Assembly: GCF_009467825.1 (NCBI RefSeq)
Contig: NZ_WIOK01000025.1
Location: 1-64,000 of the forward strand
Source: Cyclobacterium xiamenense
Lineage (GTDB): Bacteria; Bacteroidota; Bacteroidia; Cytophagales; Cyclobacteriaceae
DNA: 64,000 bases
Reading direction: 5' to 3'
The notes under the pieces were generated by a model. It was given only the letters and a program-made list of their open reading frames with translations. It did not search any database and was not told the origin of the DNA. Position 1 is the first letter of the stretch; each line of letters begins with the position of its first letter. The position numbers and the translations under genes are program-made. Below, piece by piece: positions 20,364-29,292 of the stretch.

Positions 20364-21116
20364 CGATTGTATCTCCCTCATTGTTTTCTTTTTTTATTCT
20401 TCAAAATACGTTTCCGGTCCGCATTCCTGGTAGCCTGCTGGCCCCTGAGCCAATGTACGTATGGCGATTGAAAAATCGGTAGAATTAGTAACATGGCCTT
20501 TAGGGATCGTTTCATGGCGGTATTGGTTGTTTTTATTCGATCAAAATGAAAATTAAATTAATTTGAACCTGCCTTATTCGTTTTTTGGATGGGCAGTCTC
20601 GTTGCAAGAAGGGAATAAAGTTACAGTCTTTGCACGGGTTACTACTCAAGCATCTTAGCCAAAAAATATGATATGTTAACGGTGACCGGATTACGTTCAA
20701 AATTTTTCGTAGCCTTTCCATAAAATACCAATTTAGCGCAAAAAACTTGTGGTCATGCGTACGGGTCAGCTCAGAAAGTGTGCTTTTCACGGGCAACGGG
20801 TTAATTCCGAACAAGATAAGCTTTAAAATAATCAGACCACTATTTTTGCATACCTCCCTCAGACTGTCTTTTCTGGTCACAAAAACTTAGAACATGCAGA
20901 TGAAATGGTACAACTTCTTATGTTGCTTGAAATAGGGTTCGGAAACTCCCGGCTCAACAACCCTTTCGAAAATTTTCTTTGGGACCAGGGATAAAAGGTG
21001 AGCGATGATAAGATGTCCGAACAAAAAATTATTCCTAACTTACTTTTAAGATATTTTTCGATTGGATTATTTCTAGTCTTTTCGATCTTGGACGACCGTA
21101 CAATCAAATAACTAAC
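20364..21116. other. AT-rich intergenic region at the edge of the cluster
   Basis: About 750 bases without a gene I can support. Base composition turns markedly AT-richer here than in the preceding 20 kb. A 115-codon open frame on the minus strand (20533-20880) has no recognisable motif and is not called. Both flanking genes point away, so promoters for both directions probably lie here; no clear Bacteroidota -7 element (TAnnTTTG) was found. Confidence 0.5.
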
Positions 21117-21661
21117 ATGAAAAAGAATACCTGGTATACGTATTTTCCTGAATTGTTGCGTATCACGTTTTTTAAAATTTCCAGTTCTTTTTTTTGGTGG
21201 AAGCGAACGGAAGATTTTAGAATCACACCCTTAACCGTTTGTTCGCTGCTCCTGTTAGTTACTGCGGTTGCTACCGCCCAGGATGCTGAGGAAAGCGCTA
21301 AAGAAAGCATGATCCGAAAGGCCCATGTGGGTGGGTATATGATTACACAAAGAGAAAAAGTGGATGAATCATACAATGCAGGCTACTCCATGTACGCTGC
21401 TGCCCGGCCTTTATTACGAGAATATTCAGGAAGGAGTTTTCAGTCCGGGTTATTTGGTACCTGGATGCATCCGCAATATGATGGGCCTTTGCCGGTAGAA
21501 AAGTTGTATACGGATATTGAAGGAGGCTGGGATGGTGGCGGGATACGGAGTATGCAACAACAACGCCGAAATTTATAATGGGTGGAGTTGCTACACAGAA
21601 ACTGGAAAATGGACGAGGAATACCTTCCTCCGCCTTTGATAGGGAAGTTAGCCGATGTTGA
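21117..21661 (+). pseudogene. Frameshifted sulfatase-neighbourhood protein gene
   Basis: The first frame has a signal segment (CSLLLLVTAVATAQ) and then SMYAAARPLLREYSG and GLFGTWMHPQYDGPLP, which I recall from secreted proteins of unknown function encoded beside sulfatases in Bacteroidota and Planctomycetes. After DIEGG (base 21527) the frame becomes nonsense and stops at 21578. Restoring one base after 21527 gives LGWWRDTEYATTTPKFIMGGVA in the next frame, the expected continuation, open to the stop at 21659-21661. A second frame between 21605 and 21740 also looks coding. The intact protein would be several times longer, so this is a truncated, frameshifted remnant or contains a sequencing error plus a deletion. 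Confidence 0.75.
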
Positions 21662-21852
21662 CCCGGCTTTGATCGTCACTCCGCCAGTGGGTATGGAGGC
21701 AGGCTATGTGCCAATCGTTACCCGACAGGGACTGGAATAATCTGGCTATCGGGATTCGATGATTTGAATGGATTACTGGCAAAAATGTAAGGGAGAATTC
21801 ATATAACAGGCATATTGAATACGCTTTAGAGGAGAATATATAGTTAAATGAA

Positions 21853-24066
21853 ATGATAAAAAACCCATTATTACTTGTATTGGTTTTGCTTGTCCAGGCC
21901 GCTTTCTTATCGAATATCGGCTGTTGCCAGATTGTTGTCCCTGACCACACTAAAGAGAGATTGAAAGAAATTTATGACCAAAATATTTTTTCAGCAAAAT
22001 CATTTAATGGCAGATGGCTTCCTGATGATTCGGGATACCTTCTACTTGAAAATCTACCGGGAGAGGATACACAGGCACTGGTAAATTATGATGTGCCCGG
22101 GGGCAAGCGAACAGTGCTGATTTCCCCAGAGGATTTTGACAGATTTGGTTATTCAGTCCCTTTTATCATTGAAAACTATGTTTTGTCTTCGGAGGGTGAC
22201 AAAATTTTAGTAGAAATGTCCGGTAAGGACAACGATTTCACCGGGTCCGATTATTGGATGGTGGATCGGAAAACAGGTACCAATGAAAAAGTTGTGGCCG
22301 GAGCAAATAACCGTATTTCTCCGGATGGTACGCAAATTCTCTATGCTGAAGAAGGAGATCTTTTTGTGTATAACCTGATCAGTAAAAATACTACCCGACT
22401 TACGTTTGATGCCCATTCGGAAGCGGTTACCAACGGCAGGGCTGTTTGGAGTCCTGATGGTACGCATATCGCATTTGTTCAATCCGATGTGAAAAAGGTG
22501 AGAAAAAGGACTTCCTTGGTTCCGGGTGATCCTTCTTATCCGGAAATAAAAGAGCAGCGATTTGCCCGGGTCGGGGGAGACATTGCTGTATTGCGTGTGG
22601 GTGTTGTGGACACATCCGGAAAAGAGACCCGATGGTTGCCAATACCAATCCCAAAAGAAGGATATTATGTTGGAGAGGTTAGCTGGGCAGGAAATTCTGA
22701 TGAGGTACTTGTGGAAAAAAGAAGCCGATTCAGGGACCAGAGACAATTTTTGATTACCGACATTGATAATGGAAGTATAAGCACTACTTACGAAGAATCT
22801 GATCCGGCATGGGTAGTGGCAAGTTATAGAACTAACGGAGGAGTGGATTGGATTACTGATACCCGCAATTTTATTGTCCTGACTGAAAAGGATGGTTGGA
22901 GACACGCGTATTTGGTATCTCGTGATGAAAAGAAAGAGGTATTACTTACACCGGGAGATTATGATGTCATCGGAAGGGCAGGTATGGATGAGGATAAAGG
23001 GTGGTTTTACTATTATGCCTCTCCGGACAATGGGACCCAAAAGTATTTGTACCGGACACGGGTGGACGGAAAAGGAAAAGCGGAAAGGATAACTCCAATA
23101 GATCAGCCGGGGACGCACAATTATACGATCTCTCCTGAAGGGAACTGGGCATTTCACACGTTTTCTTCTGCAAATACACCTCCTGTAACTGAACTTGTCA
23201 GTCTTCCGGAGCATAAAGTGGAACGTGTACTTGAAGGTAACATTGAGCTCCATGAAAAAGTCAAATTGCTGGTCCCACAGCCAAAAGAGTTTTTTAGCCT
23301 TGATATAGGCAATGGGGTGGTTATGGACGCCTGGATGATCAAGCCTTCCGATTTTGATTCGGCTGAAAAATACCCTGTGTTTGTTTACGTATACGGAGAA
23401 CCTCACGGGCAAACTGTAATGGATTCCTGGGGACATGCCATGACTGAATATCACCGTGTTATCGCCGATCTGGGATATTTGGTAGTGTCATTTGACAACC
23501 GGGGAACCCCATCCCCAAAAGGAGCAGCATGGCGCCGGGCGGTAGCCGGAAGTTTGGGTCCCCTGTCAACGGATGAGCAGGCGGCAGCCCTACAGGAGCT
23601 TGGGCGAAACAGGTCCTATGTTGACCTTAGCCGGGTAGGGATCTGGGGATGGAGTGGTGGAGGGTCCAATACCCTAAATGCCATGTTTCGTAAACCGGAC
23701 GTTTATGATGTGGGAATCGCTGTTGCACCTAAGCCACAACCAGATCTTTACAACGCATGGTTTCAGGAGATCTACATGAATACGCCTGAAGTGAACCCTG
23801 AAGGATACCGTCAATCCGCACCTATAAATTTTGCGGAAGGATTAAAGGGGGATCTTTTGATTATTCACGGAACAGGTGAAACCAACACCCACCTTGAAAT
23901 TACCGAGGGGCTGGTGGATCGCCTGATCGAATTGGGTAAGCCATTTGACTATATGGCCTATCCCAACCGAAATCATGGTCTGAGTGAGGGAAAAGGCACT
24001 TCACTGCATTTGAGGCTTTATATGGTGAGGTATTTGCTTAACCATTTACCGGCAGGGCCCCAATAA
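21853..24066 (+). CDS. S9 family prolyl oligopeptidase / DPP IV-like peptidase
   Basis: 737 residues with an N-terminal signal and possible lipobox (NIGC). Residues ~50-460 form the DPP IV-type beta-propeller (SPDGTQILYAEEGDLFVYNL, WSPDGTHIAF). The C-terminal alpha/beta-hydrolase domain has the nucleophile S601 in GWSGGG and H708 in NRNHG. The acid position, normally the first Asp of GTADDN, is Glu here (E676 in HGTGETNTH). A conservative Glu could still act as the acid. It likely cleaves peptides in the periplasm or at the surface. Base composition is AT-richer than the glycan genes before it. Confidence 0.88.
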   Translation: MIKNPLLLVLVLLVQAAFLSNIGCCQIVVPDHTKERLKEIYDQNIFSAKSFNGRWLPDDSGYLLLENLPGEDTQALVNYDVPGGKRTVLISPEDFDRFGYSVPFIIENYVLSSEGDKILVEMSGKDNDFTGSDYWMVDRKTGTNEKVVAGANNRISPDGTQILYAEEGDLFVYNLISKNTTRLTFDAHSEAVTNGRAVWSPDGTHIAFVQSDVKKVRKRTSLVPGDPSYPEIKEQRFARVGGDIAVLRVGVVDTSGKETRWLPIPIPKEGYYVGEVSWAGNSDEVLVEKRSRFRDQRQFLITDIDNGSISTTYEESDPAWVVASYRTNGGVDWITDTRNFIVLTEKDGWRHAYLVSRDEKKEVLLTPGDYDVIGRAGMDEDKGWFYYYASPDNGTQKYLYRTRVDGKGKAERITPIDQPGTHNYTISPEGNWAFHTFSSANTPPVTELVSLPEHKVERVLEGNIELHEKVKLLVPQPKEFFSLDIGNGVVMDAWMIKPSDFDSAEKYPVFVYVYGEPHGQTVMDSWGHAMTEYHRVIADLGYLVVSFDNRGTPSPKGAAWRRAVAGSLGPLSTDEQAAALQELGRNRSYVDLSRVGIWGWSGGGSNTLNAMFRKPDVYDVGIAVAPKPQPDLYNAWFQEIYMNTPEVNPEGYRQSAPINFAEGLKGDLLIIHGTGETNTHLEITEGLVDRLIELGKPFDYMAYPNRNHGLSEGKGTSLHLRLYMVRYLLNHLPAGPQ

Positions 24067-24177
24067 ACTTCATTTAGACCAATATGCTGTGTCACAATTT
24101 GTAAAAAAGCTGCTTCAGGAATTTAATCTACCAGATAAACATGTCCTAATCCGGCAACTGAATATGTTAGCCATCAG

Positions 24178-24206
24178 TTGACAACACAGGTATTTAATTA
24201 ATTTTA
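24178..24206 (+). promoter_or_regulatory. Possible Bacteroidota promoter for the esterase gene
   Basis: TTG at 24178-24180 and TAATTTTA at 24199-24206 resemble the -33/-7 pattern (TTG, TAnnTTTG) with one mismatch and 18-base spacing, about 15 bases before the ATG. Confidence 0.3.
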
Positions 24207-24220
24207 CCCCTTGAATATGT

Positions 24221-25204
24221 ATGGAAAAAAAATCGGTAAATACTCGAGGAATTGGCCTTTTAGGGGTCCTAATTACCATCTTGCTATTTACGGCATTTAC
24301 GCCAAAAGGCCCTGCACCTTTGAAAGTGTTTATTCTTGCCGGACAATCCAATATGGTAGGTCATGGGGAGGTTGAAAAGGGAGATCGGGGAAACCTGAAC
24401 TATTTGGTTGAAAATGATGAAAAGGGAGAATACCGGCACCTGGTAGATCGAAAAGGCGATTGGAAGGTACGGGATGATGTATTTATTTACTTTAACCATC
24501 AGGAAAAAATTCATACCGGTGGATTGACAGTTGGCTTCGGAGCGAATGAAAATACAATCGGTCCGGAATTACAATTTGGCCAGCTTGTGGCAGATCATTT
24601 CGATGAAGATGTCTTAATTATTAAAACAGCCTGGGGTGGTAAAAGCCTTGCCGATGATTTTTTCCCTCCGGGTGCTGCCGGTGCGTCAGGGTATAAAAAT
24701 CGACCAATTAGCCCTGGAGATACCGGATATTATTATGTGCAGATGCTTTCAATAGTTAACGAAGTTCTAGGCCATTTGGAAGACCATGTGCCCTCGTACA
24801 AAGGCCAGGGATATGAAATTATGGGCTTTGGCTGGCATCAGGGATGGAATGACCGGATCAATCAGGAGGCGAATGATGCCTACAGGGAGAATATGATCCG
24901 TTTTATAAAGGAGGTTCGAAAAGATCTGGGCGTATCCAATCTTCCTTTTGTCCTGGCTACAACGGGCATGTCAGGCTGGGAGGAAACTCATCCAAGGGCG
25001 TTATCCCTGATGGAGGCCCAATTGGCTGTCGCAGATTTCCCGGAATTCATGGGTAATGTCAAAGTGGTGGAAACAAGAGATTTCTGGCGTGACGCTGAAG
25101 AATCACCAGCAAATCAGTCCTATCACTGGAATAGAAATGCCGAATCTTATTTTCTGATTGGGAAATTTATGGGTGAATCAATGATTGATATTCTTCAGCC
25201 CTGA
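24221..25204 (+). CDS. Sialate O-acetylesterase-like (SASA/CE6-type) hydrolase
   Basis: 327 residues with a hydrophobic N-terminal export or anchor segment (LLGVLITILLFTAF). The SGNH-like fold is shown by FILAGQSNMVGHG (nucleophile Ser in GQSNM), TAWGGKSL, and MGFGWHQGWNDR, the block with the catalytic Asp/His region of this family. Such enzymes remove acetyl groups from sugars or xylan-like glycans. It lies 154 bases after the S9 peptidase gene and has its own promoter-like sequence. A role in deacetylating the cluster's glycan is possible, but the gene sits in the AT-richer part and may be unrelated. Confidence 0.87.
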   Translation: MEKKSVNTRGIGLLGVLITILLFTAFTPKGPAPLKVFILAGQSNMVGHGEVEKGDRGNLNYLVENDEKGEYRHLVDRKGDWKVRDDVFIYFNHQEKIHTGGLTVGFGANENTIGPELQFGQLVADHFDEDVLIIKTAWGGKSLADDFFPPGAAGASGYKNRPISPGDTGYYYVQMLSIVNEVLGHLEDHVPSYKGQGYEIMGFGWHQGWNDRINQEANDAYRENMIRFIKEVRKDLGVSNLPFVLATTGMSGWEETHPRALSLMEAQLAVADFPEFMGNVKVVETRDFWRDAEESPANQSYHWNRNAESYFLIGKFMGESMIDILQP

Positions 25205-25216
25205 TTTGTGATCAGG
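25200..25216 (+). other. Hairpin overlapping the esterase stop codon
   Basis: CCTGAT-TTGTG-ATCAGG is a perfect six-pair stem that includes the TGA stop. No T-run follows, so it is at best a weak terminator or a 3' end stabiliser. Confidence 0.35.
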
Positions 25217-25514
25217 ACTGAAAACACATAAAATCAGGGCGATAGAAAGGTGAAATTGCAAATTACACCCAAGTGAGTGTATTTTTTCTCTGTATCAAAC
25301 TTTTTTTGAATCGTATTTCTTGGTTAAAAGACAAGCAAATAGGCGCTGGCAAACAACACCTTTAGCATTTGTTTCGTATAAATAGATACCATATTTTTGT
25401 TAAAAGCCTTTATTTCAGGTTTCTTATCGTTCCTTTTTATAACTTTCGGAGAATGAAGCGTAGCTCAGCGTTATCACAAAACCATACAGGTTTTTGTCAC
25501 TAAATAATTGAGAA
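25217..25514. other. Gap before the VapC pair
   Basis: Nearly 300 AT-rich bases with no gene-like frame. It presumably carries the toxin-antitoxin promoter, but no clear element was recognised. Confidence 0.4.
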
Positions 25515-25721
25515 ATGAAATCGATCACTATTGATATTATCAACGAAAAGGCCATCCATCTTTTACAGGATTTAGAATTGCTTAAATTGATTCGAATAAG
25601 GAAAGAAAAGGCTGGTAAAAAGGATGCTACAGACTGGGGCCGATACAAGGGAGCCATGTCCAAACAACCTATCGGCGAGGTTGACCAACAACTAAATGAG
25701 TTACGCAGCGAATGGGAATAA
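25515..25721 (+). CDS. Putative antitoxin of a VapC-type pair
   Basis: 68 residues, charged, with no named domain that I can assign. The N-terminal half (TIDIINEKAIHLLQDLELLKLIRI) looks helical, and the C-terminal half is short and basic to acidic. It overlaps the PIN toxin gene by ten bases, the standard layout of VapBC-like operons, and small Bacteroidota proteins of this shape precede VapC genes. It would bind and neutralise the toxin and repress the operon; this rests on position rather than on sequence motifs. Confidence 0.65.
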   Translation: MKSITIDIINEKAIHLLQDLELLKLIRIRKEKAGKKDATDWGRYKGAMSKQPIGEVDQQLNELRSEWE

Positions 25722-26104
25722 AATACCTCTGGGATACCAACACAGCGATCTATTACCTTCAGCAGCAATTCCCACCTTCTGCTGAAGAATTCATTGACAG
25801 CACTTTATCCGGTTCCACCCCTGCTATTTCTGCCATTACCGAAATTGAACTACTCTGTTGGAAAACTGCCACCGAAAAGGACTTGGGAATTCTTCATGAT
25901 TTTATCAATGATGCCCTGGTCCTGGAACTGGAAAAGGATGTCAAACTCAAAACGGCTGAAATACGTAAAAATCACAAGATTAAACTCCCGGATGCCATCA
26001 TTGCCGCTACTGCTTTAGTTCATAACCTGACCCTGATAACCAGAAACGTGAACGACTTCAAAAATATCGTTGGTCTTGATTTGGACAATCCGCATGAAAA
26101 GTAA
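25712..26104 (+). CDS. vapC: PIN-domain toxin, VapC-like ribonuclease
   Basis: 130 residues, normal for VapC. The acidic PIN residues are visible: D8 in KYLWDTN, E in AITEIELLCW, D in IKLPDAIIAATAL, and D in LITRNVNDF. VapC toxins cleave tRNA or rRNA when not neutralised. Start overlaps the antitoxin stop by ten bases, so translation is coupled. It is part of an islet with DUF433 and Uma2 genes. Confidence 0.9.
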   Translation: MGIKYLWDTNTAIYYLQQQFPPSAEEFIDSTLSGSTPAISAITEIELLCWKTATEKDLGILHDFINDALVLELEKDVKLKTAEIRKNHKIKLPDAIIAATALVHNLTLITRNVNDFKNIVGLDLDNPHEK

Positions 26105-26429
26105 TAGCCCACTGCTGGGCGTAGTTTTCCTTCCCTACAGCCCGGCCCAAGCCTAAAACAGTCCTAAGGACTGTTATTCATTAACTAATGTTTGGTTAAC
26201 ATGCCTTTTCAAGTCTAAGGCAGACGGAGTTAGAAATTGCGAACTTTTGTTTACTAAGACGTTGTTTTGGAAGCCATTGCTAATGGCATTGAAGGGATTT
26301 CGACTGGAAAGGAATTAAAGAATAGAAGGGTGTAGCCGATTCTACAGACAGTCGAAGCTAGGCAGGGCTTTGCCGATCGGCTAACCATAGCAAGTAACCA
26401 ATTAATTGAACATTTCGTAACTTTAACAA
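26105..26429 (+). other. Gap with possible decayed coding stretch
   Basis: Between the toxin and the DUF433 gene. One frame from about 26260 reads AIANGIEGISTGKELKNRRV then a stop and ILQTVEARQGFADRLTIASNQ, which looks protein-like but matches no family I know. It may be a decayed gene; nothing else is seen. Confidence 0.3.
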
Positions 26430-26666
26430 ATGGAAAATCAACTACTGAATAGAATTACAGTTAATCCCGAAATTTGCCATGGGAAACCTACCATTAGGAA
26501 TAAACGATACACAGTAGATTTAATTCTTGACCTGTTATCAGCCGGAACTACCCATGATGAGATATTAGCGGATTATCCTAAGCTGGAAGAAGAAGATATC
26601 CTGGCTTGTTTAGCCTATGCGAGGAAAATAGCTAAGTATTCAAGCTACACGAAGATTTCAGGATGA
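26430..26666 (+). CDS. DUF433 family protein, probable antitoxin
   Basis: 78 residues with the complete DUF433 pattern: ITVNPEICHGKPTIRNKRYTV, then VDLILDLLSAGTTHDEILADYPKLEEEDILACLAYA. DUF433 proteins carry a helix-turn-helix-like fold and usually act as antitoxins for a DUF5615 PIN-like toxin encoded immediately downstream, with overlapping start and stop. The same ATGA overlap is present, but the following frame encodes only 43 residues, so the toxin appears truncated or lost. Confidence 0.88.
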   Translation: MENQLLNRITVNPEICHGKPTIRNKRYTVDLILDLLSAGTTHDEILADYPKLEEEDILACLAYARKIAKYSSYTKISG

Positions 26667-26794
26667 AGCTGATTACCAATAATCCACATCTATCAAACCA
26701 TCTAATCCAGCATAACTTCCTAGTGAAGGTAATCAATAATTTGGGACGAGAAATTGGATCATTCGAAAATGAAGCGTGCTCGAGTTCCCAATAG
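26663..26794 (+). pseudogene. Possible truncated DUF5615-type toxin remnant
   Basis: The ATG overlaps the DUF433 stop (ATGA). The 43-codon frame (MKLITNNPHLSNHLIQHNF and so on) is too short for a DUF5615 toxin of about 110 residues. The pattern ITNN-x-LSNHLI followed by a VKVINNL helix weakly resembles the last part of DUF5615, so an internal deletion that fused the start to the C-terminus is one reading. A chance frame is another. Confidence 0.25.
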
Positions 26795-26818
26795 TTTTTT
26801 ATTAGGAAAGACATGTTT

Positions 26819-26847
26819 TTGGTTTTTCACTAATTTCCCTATTTTTA
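26819..26847 (+). promoter_or_regulatory. Possible promoter for the Uma2 gene
   Basis: TTG at 26819-26821 and TATTTTTA at 26840-26847 fit the Bacteroidota -33/-7 pattern with one mismatch. The -7 element ends four bases before the ATG, so transcripts from it would be nearly leaderless. Confidence 0.3.
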
Positions 26848-26851
26848 AACT

Positions 26852-27460
26852 ATGGATGATCACGATACTCCCAACAAAGTTGAAGAGCCATTTTCCGAAT
26901 ATGGAAGATATACCTATGCTGACTACCTGACCTGGCAGATAGATGAAATGGTGGAGTTGATTCGCGGTAAGGTATTTAGACAAGCCGCTGCACCTGGGGT
27001 AATCCACCAACGGGTTGCCAGGAATGTGTTTGTGGAGCTCTCTAATTATCTAAGAGGTAAAAAGTGTGAGGTATTTATTGCTCCCTTTGATGTCCGGCTT
27101 CCGCTAAAATCAAAAAGAAACGAAGATATTGATACAGTAGTGCAACCGGACATTTGCGTGATTTGTGATGCTCATAAAATCGACGAGGCCGGTTGCTTAG
27201 GTGCGCCGGATTTAGTAGTCGAAGTCCTATCTCCAGGCAATAACAAGAAGGAGCTGCAACATAAATATGAGGTATATGAAGAATCGGGTGTCAAGGAATA
27301 CTGGGTGATACACCCGAATGAATGCACTTTATTGGTGTATACCTTAATCAACCGACGGTATGATGCATCGAAGATTTTTACCCATGGAGACATGGTGTCT
27401 TCAAAAGTTATTGAGGGATTTGTATTAAATTTGGAGAAGCTGTTTTGTGATTGCTTATGA
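26852..27460 (+). CDS. Uma2 family (DUF820) putative endonuclease
   Basis: 202 residues, PD-(D/E)XK fold. Typical blocks: YLTWQIDEMVELIRGKVFR, GVIHQRVARNVFVEL, VVQPDICVICD and GAPDLVVEVLSPGN, followed by KYEVYEESGVKEYWVIHP. The D of QPDI and E of VEVLS are the expected metal ligands. Uma2 proteins are widespread in cyanobacteria and Bacteroidota in many copies; their biological role is unclear and mobility or defence roles have been proposed. The 3' end abuts a receiver-domain relic in another frame. Confidence 0.9.
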   Translation: MDDHDTPNKVEEPFSEYGRYTYADYLTWQIDEMVELIRGKVFRQAAAPGVIHQRVARNVFVELSNYLRGKKCEVFIAPFDVRLPLKSKRNEDIDTVVQPDICVICDAHKIDEAGCLGAPDLVVEVLSPGNNKKELQHKYEVYEESGVKEYWVIHPNECTLLVYTLINRRYDASKIFTHGDMVSSKVIEGFVLNLEKLFCDCL

Positions 27461-27671
27461 GGAAAATGTGGTAAAAGGGTTTGCGCTGGATGTGAATGAT
27501 TACCTGATAAAGCCTGTCTCTTTTGAGCGGTTTAGAAAAACCATCGACAAGAATGTTGACTATCTTTCTGCACAAGTGACTGGTGAAGAATTTGTTGACA
27601 AACTCGATTCCTTTTTTTATCAATACACCGTAATTGGATGCTGTCATCTGGTTTTGCCAAACTATGGGTAA
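27444..27671 (+). pseudogene. Fragment of a LytTR-type response regulator receiver domain
   Basis: The frame reads FVIAYEENVVKGFALDVNDYLIKPVSFERFRKTID, which is the last third of a receiver domain (TAYEEYALKGFELDVDYLLKP pattern, with the conserved K-P). There is no phosphorylation Asp, no N-terminal half and no LytTR DNA-binding domain; the frame runs out at LPNYG after ~74 codons. It begins inside the 3' end of the Uma2 gene, so a deletion or insertion joined the two. Not expected to be functional. Confidence 0.7.
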
Positions 27672-27716
27672 AATATTAAGTTAGTTGCAAAAGTTGACCG
27701 AGACAGAAAGCCTACA

Positions 27717-29222
27717 TCAATACGTTGCCGCCTCACCCTTCCGGGGGATGGATTGTTGAATAAACTCCCGGAGATCATTGGTAGAGGTTACCAAATCTTC
27801 CTCCCTCACATACATCATGTGACCACTTTCATACACGTTAAAATGCAAACGGTCTTTCATTTTACCGCTTGGATCAAGCTTCCACATGCCATTCATTTGT
27901 CTGAAATAATTGACCAACATATCGTAATATCCGGCTTGAAATAATACGTGTAGATGGGGGTTCTGCATCATGGCATTACGCAATTTATCTCCGGTCCCAT
28001 CCGTAAATCTGTCCCAGGGCCAGGGAAATACAGCACCGGAAACCTGGTATTGCAGGTCTGTTTTAAAATTCAACTCGTCTCGAAGGTATGCATTGATTGC
28101 TGGAGTGAAGGCATTATCCCAGGCAGCTGCCTCCGGTGGCGTACTTCCGGTAAAGGTATCGCCCCCATCCATTTTATCAATACCCTTATAACGTGCATCC
28201 GAAAGACCAATGAAATATCCTTCGTCCCTTAGCAACTCTTTTCTGAAAGCTTTCGTGGCGACGGTCAGATTGTGGTCCAATATGAATTCCTTTTTGAGAC
28301 CGGTATACCGGGCTAATTTTTCCGCAACGGCTTGTTTCTGATCTTCATCAATAAATCCCCCTCGTTCGACTGCTGGTAAATATTCCTCTATGGCATACGT
28401 TTCAACTTCTGAGAGCACTTCCGTGAGACTTTTTTTCTGTAAATCTTCAGGTAGCTGCTTGTGATACCAGGCTACCGCAGCGTAGTTAGGCAACTGTAGC
28501 ACTTCATTGCTTGCGATCGGTAGTTCCATTTTAGTCCCGGAAACAATCACTACTCCGTTAAGGTAAATCCCATGGTGGTCTTGCAGTTCAGCAGATAAGC
28601 CCGCTACGCGTGTTGCCGAATAACTCTCCCCAATCAGGTACTTGGGGGATCTCCAGCGTCCTTGTCGGGACAGGAAATTGTCAATCCAGTCAGCCAGGTA
28701 GGTTATGTCTTGATACACCCCAAAAAAATCTTCCCGCTTGCCGTCATTCACTATGCGTGAAAAACCCGTATTAACGGGATCAACATATACGATGTCTGCC
28801 ACATCGATAATGGAATGGGGATTATCGACGACGCCATAGGGTTGTATGGGATATCCCTCATCACTTATTTCCAGCCGTTTCGGACTTGTATAACCCAAAT
28901 GCATCCATAACGATGCAGCGCCTGGCCCTCCATTGAATGAGAATGCAATGGGGCGATTTTCGACCTGATCGACATCATTTCGCCTGTAATAGGTATAAAA
29001 CAGGGCCGCATCAGGTGCTCCATCTTCACCGTATACCGGCTGCGTGCCTACCGTAACCTGGTAAGGTATTCTTTTCCCGTTAACGGTTACTTCATCAGTA
29101 GAGACAACCGACGTGTCGGCCGGTAACATAATCTTTTGGGCGTGTACCGCAGTACCACAACCAATCAATAAAAGTAAAGGGAAGATTATTTGATGGAGAT
29201 ACTTACTCGTTTTATTACACAT
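27717..29222 (-). CDS. S10 family serine carboxypeptidase
   Basis: 501 residues with an export signal (IIFPLLLLIGCGTAVHAQ; the Cys could be a lipobox). Conserved blocks: FSFNGGPGAASLW (oxyanion region), VDPVNTGFSR, nucleophile S200 in GESYSATR, the Asp in FQAGYYDMLV, and the His in YESGHMMYV. The triad is complete, so it should be an active periplasmic carboxypeptidase acting on peptides at acidic to neutral pH. It is followed upstream by a zinc peptidase gene on the same strand 70 bases away, suggesting a peptide-degradation pair. Confidence 0.92.
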   Translation of the reverse strand: MCNKTSKYLHQIIFPLLLLIGCGTAVHAQKIMLPADTSVVSTDEVTVNGKRIPYQVTVGTQPVYGEDGAPDAALFYTYYRRNDVDQVENRPIAFSFNGGPGAASLWMHLGYTSPKRLEISDEGYPIQPYGVVDNPHSIIDVADIVYVDPVNTGFSRIVNDGKREDFFGVYQDITYLADWIDNFLSRQGRWRSPKYLIGESYSATRVAGLSAELQDHHGIYLNGVVIVSGTKMELPIASNEVLQLPNYAAVAWYHKQLPEDLQKKSLTEVLSEVETYAIEEYLPAVERGGFIDEDQKQAVAEKLARYTGLKKEFILDHNLTVATKAFRKELLRDEGYFIGLSDARYKGIDKMDGGDTFTGSTPPEAAAWDNAFTPAINAYLRDELNFKTDLQYQVSGAVFPWPWDRFTDGTGDKLRNAMMQNPHLHVLFQAGYYDMLVNYFRQMNGMWKLDPSGKMKDRLHFNVYESGHMMYVREEDLVTSTNDLREFIQQSIPRKGEAATY

Positions 29223-29292
29223 AATAAGGAATTTATTTAGGGGTTATACTTTTACAATTTTTTAAGAGATGCCGTAAAGCCTTGCACAAAGG

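Noticed and set aside
20533-20880. 115-codon minus-strand frame in the AT-rich gap
   Set aside because: No domain, unusual residue makeup with scattered Cys, and no neighbour support; likely chance.
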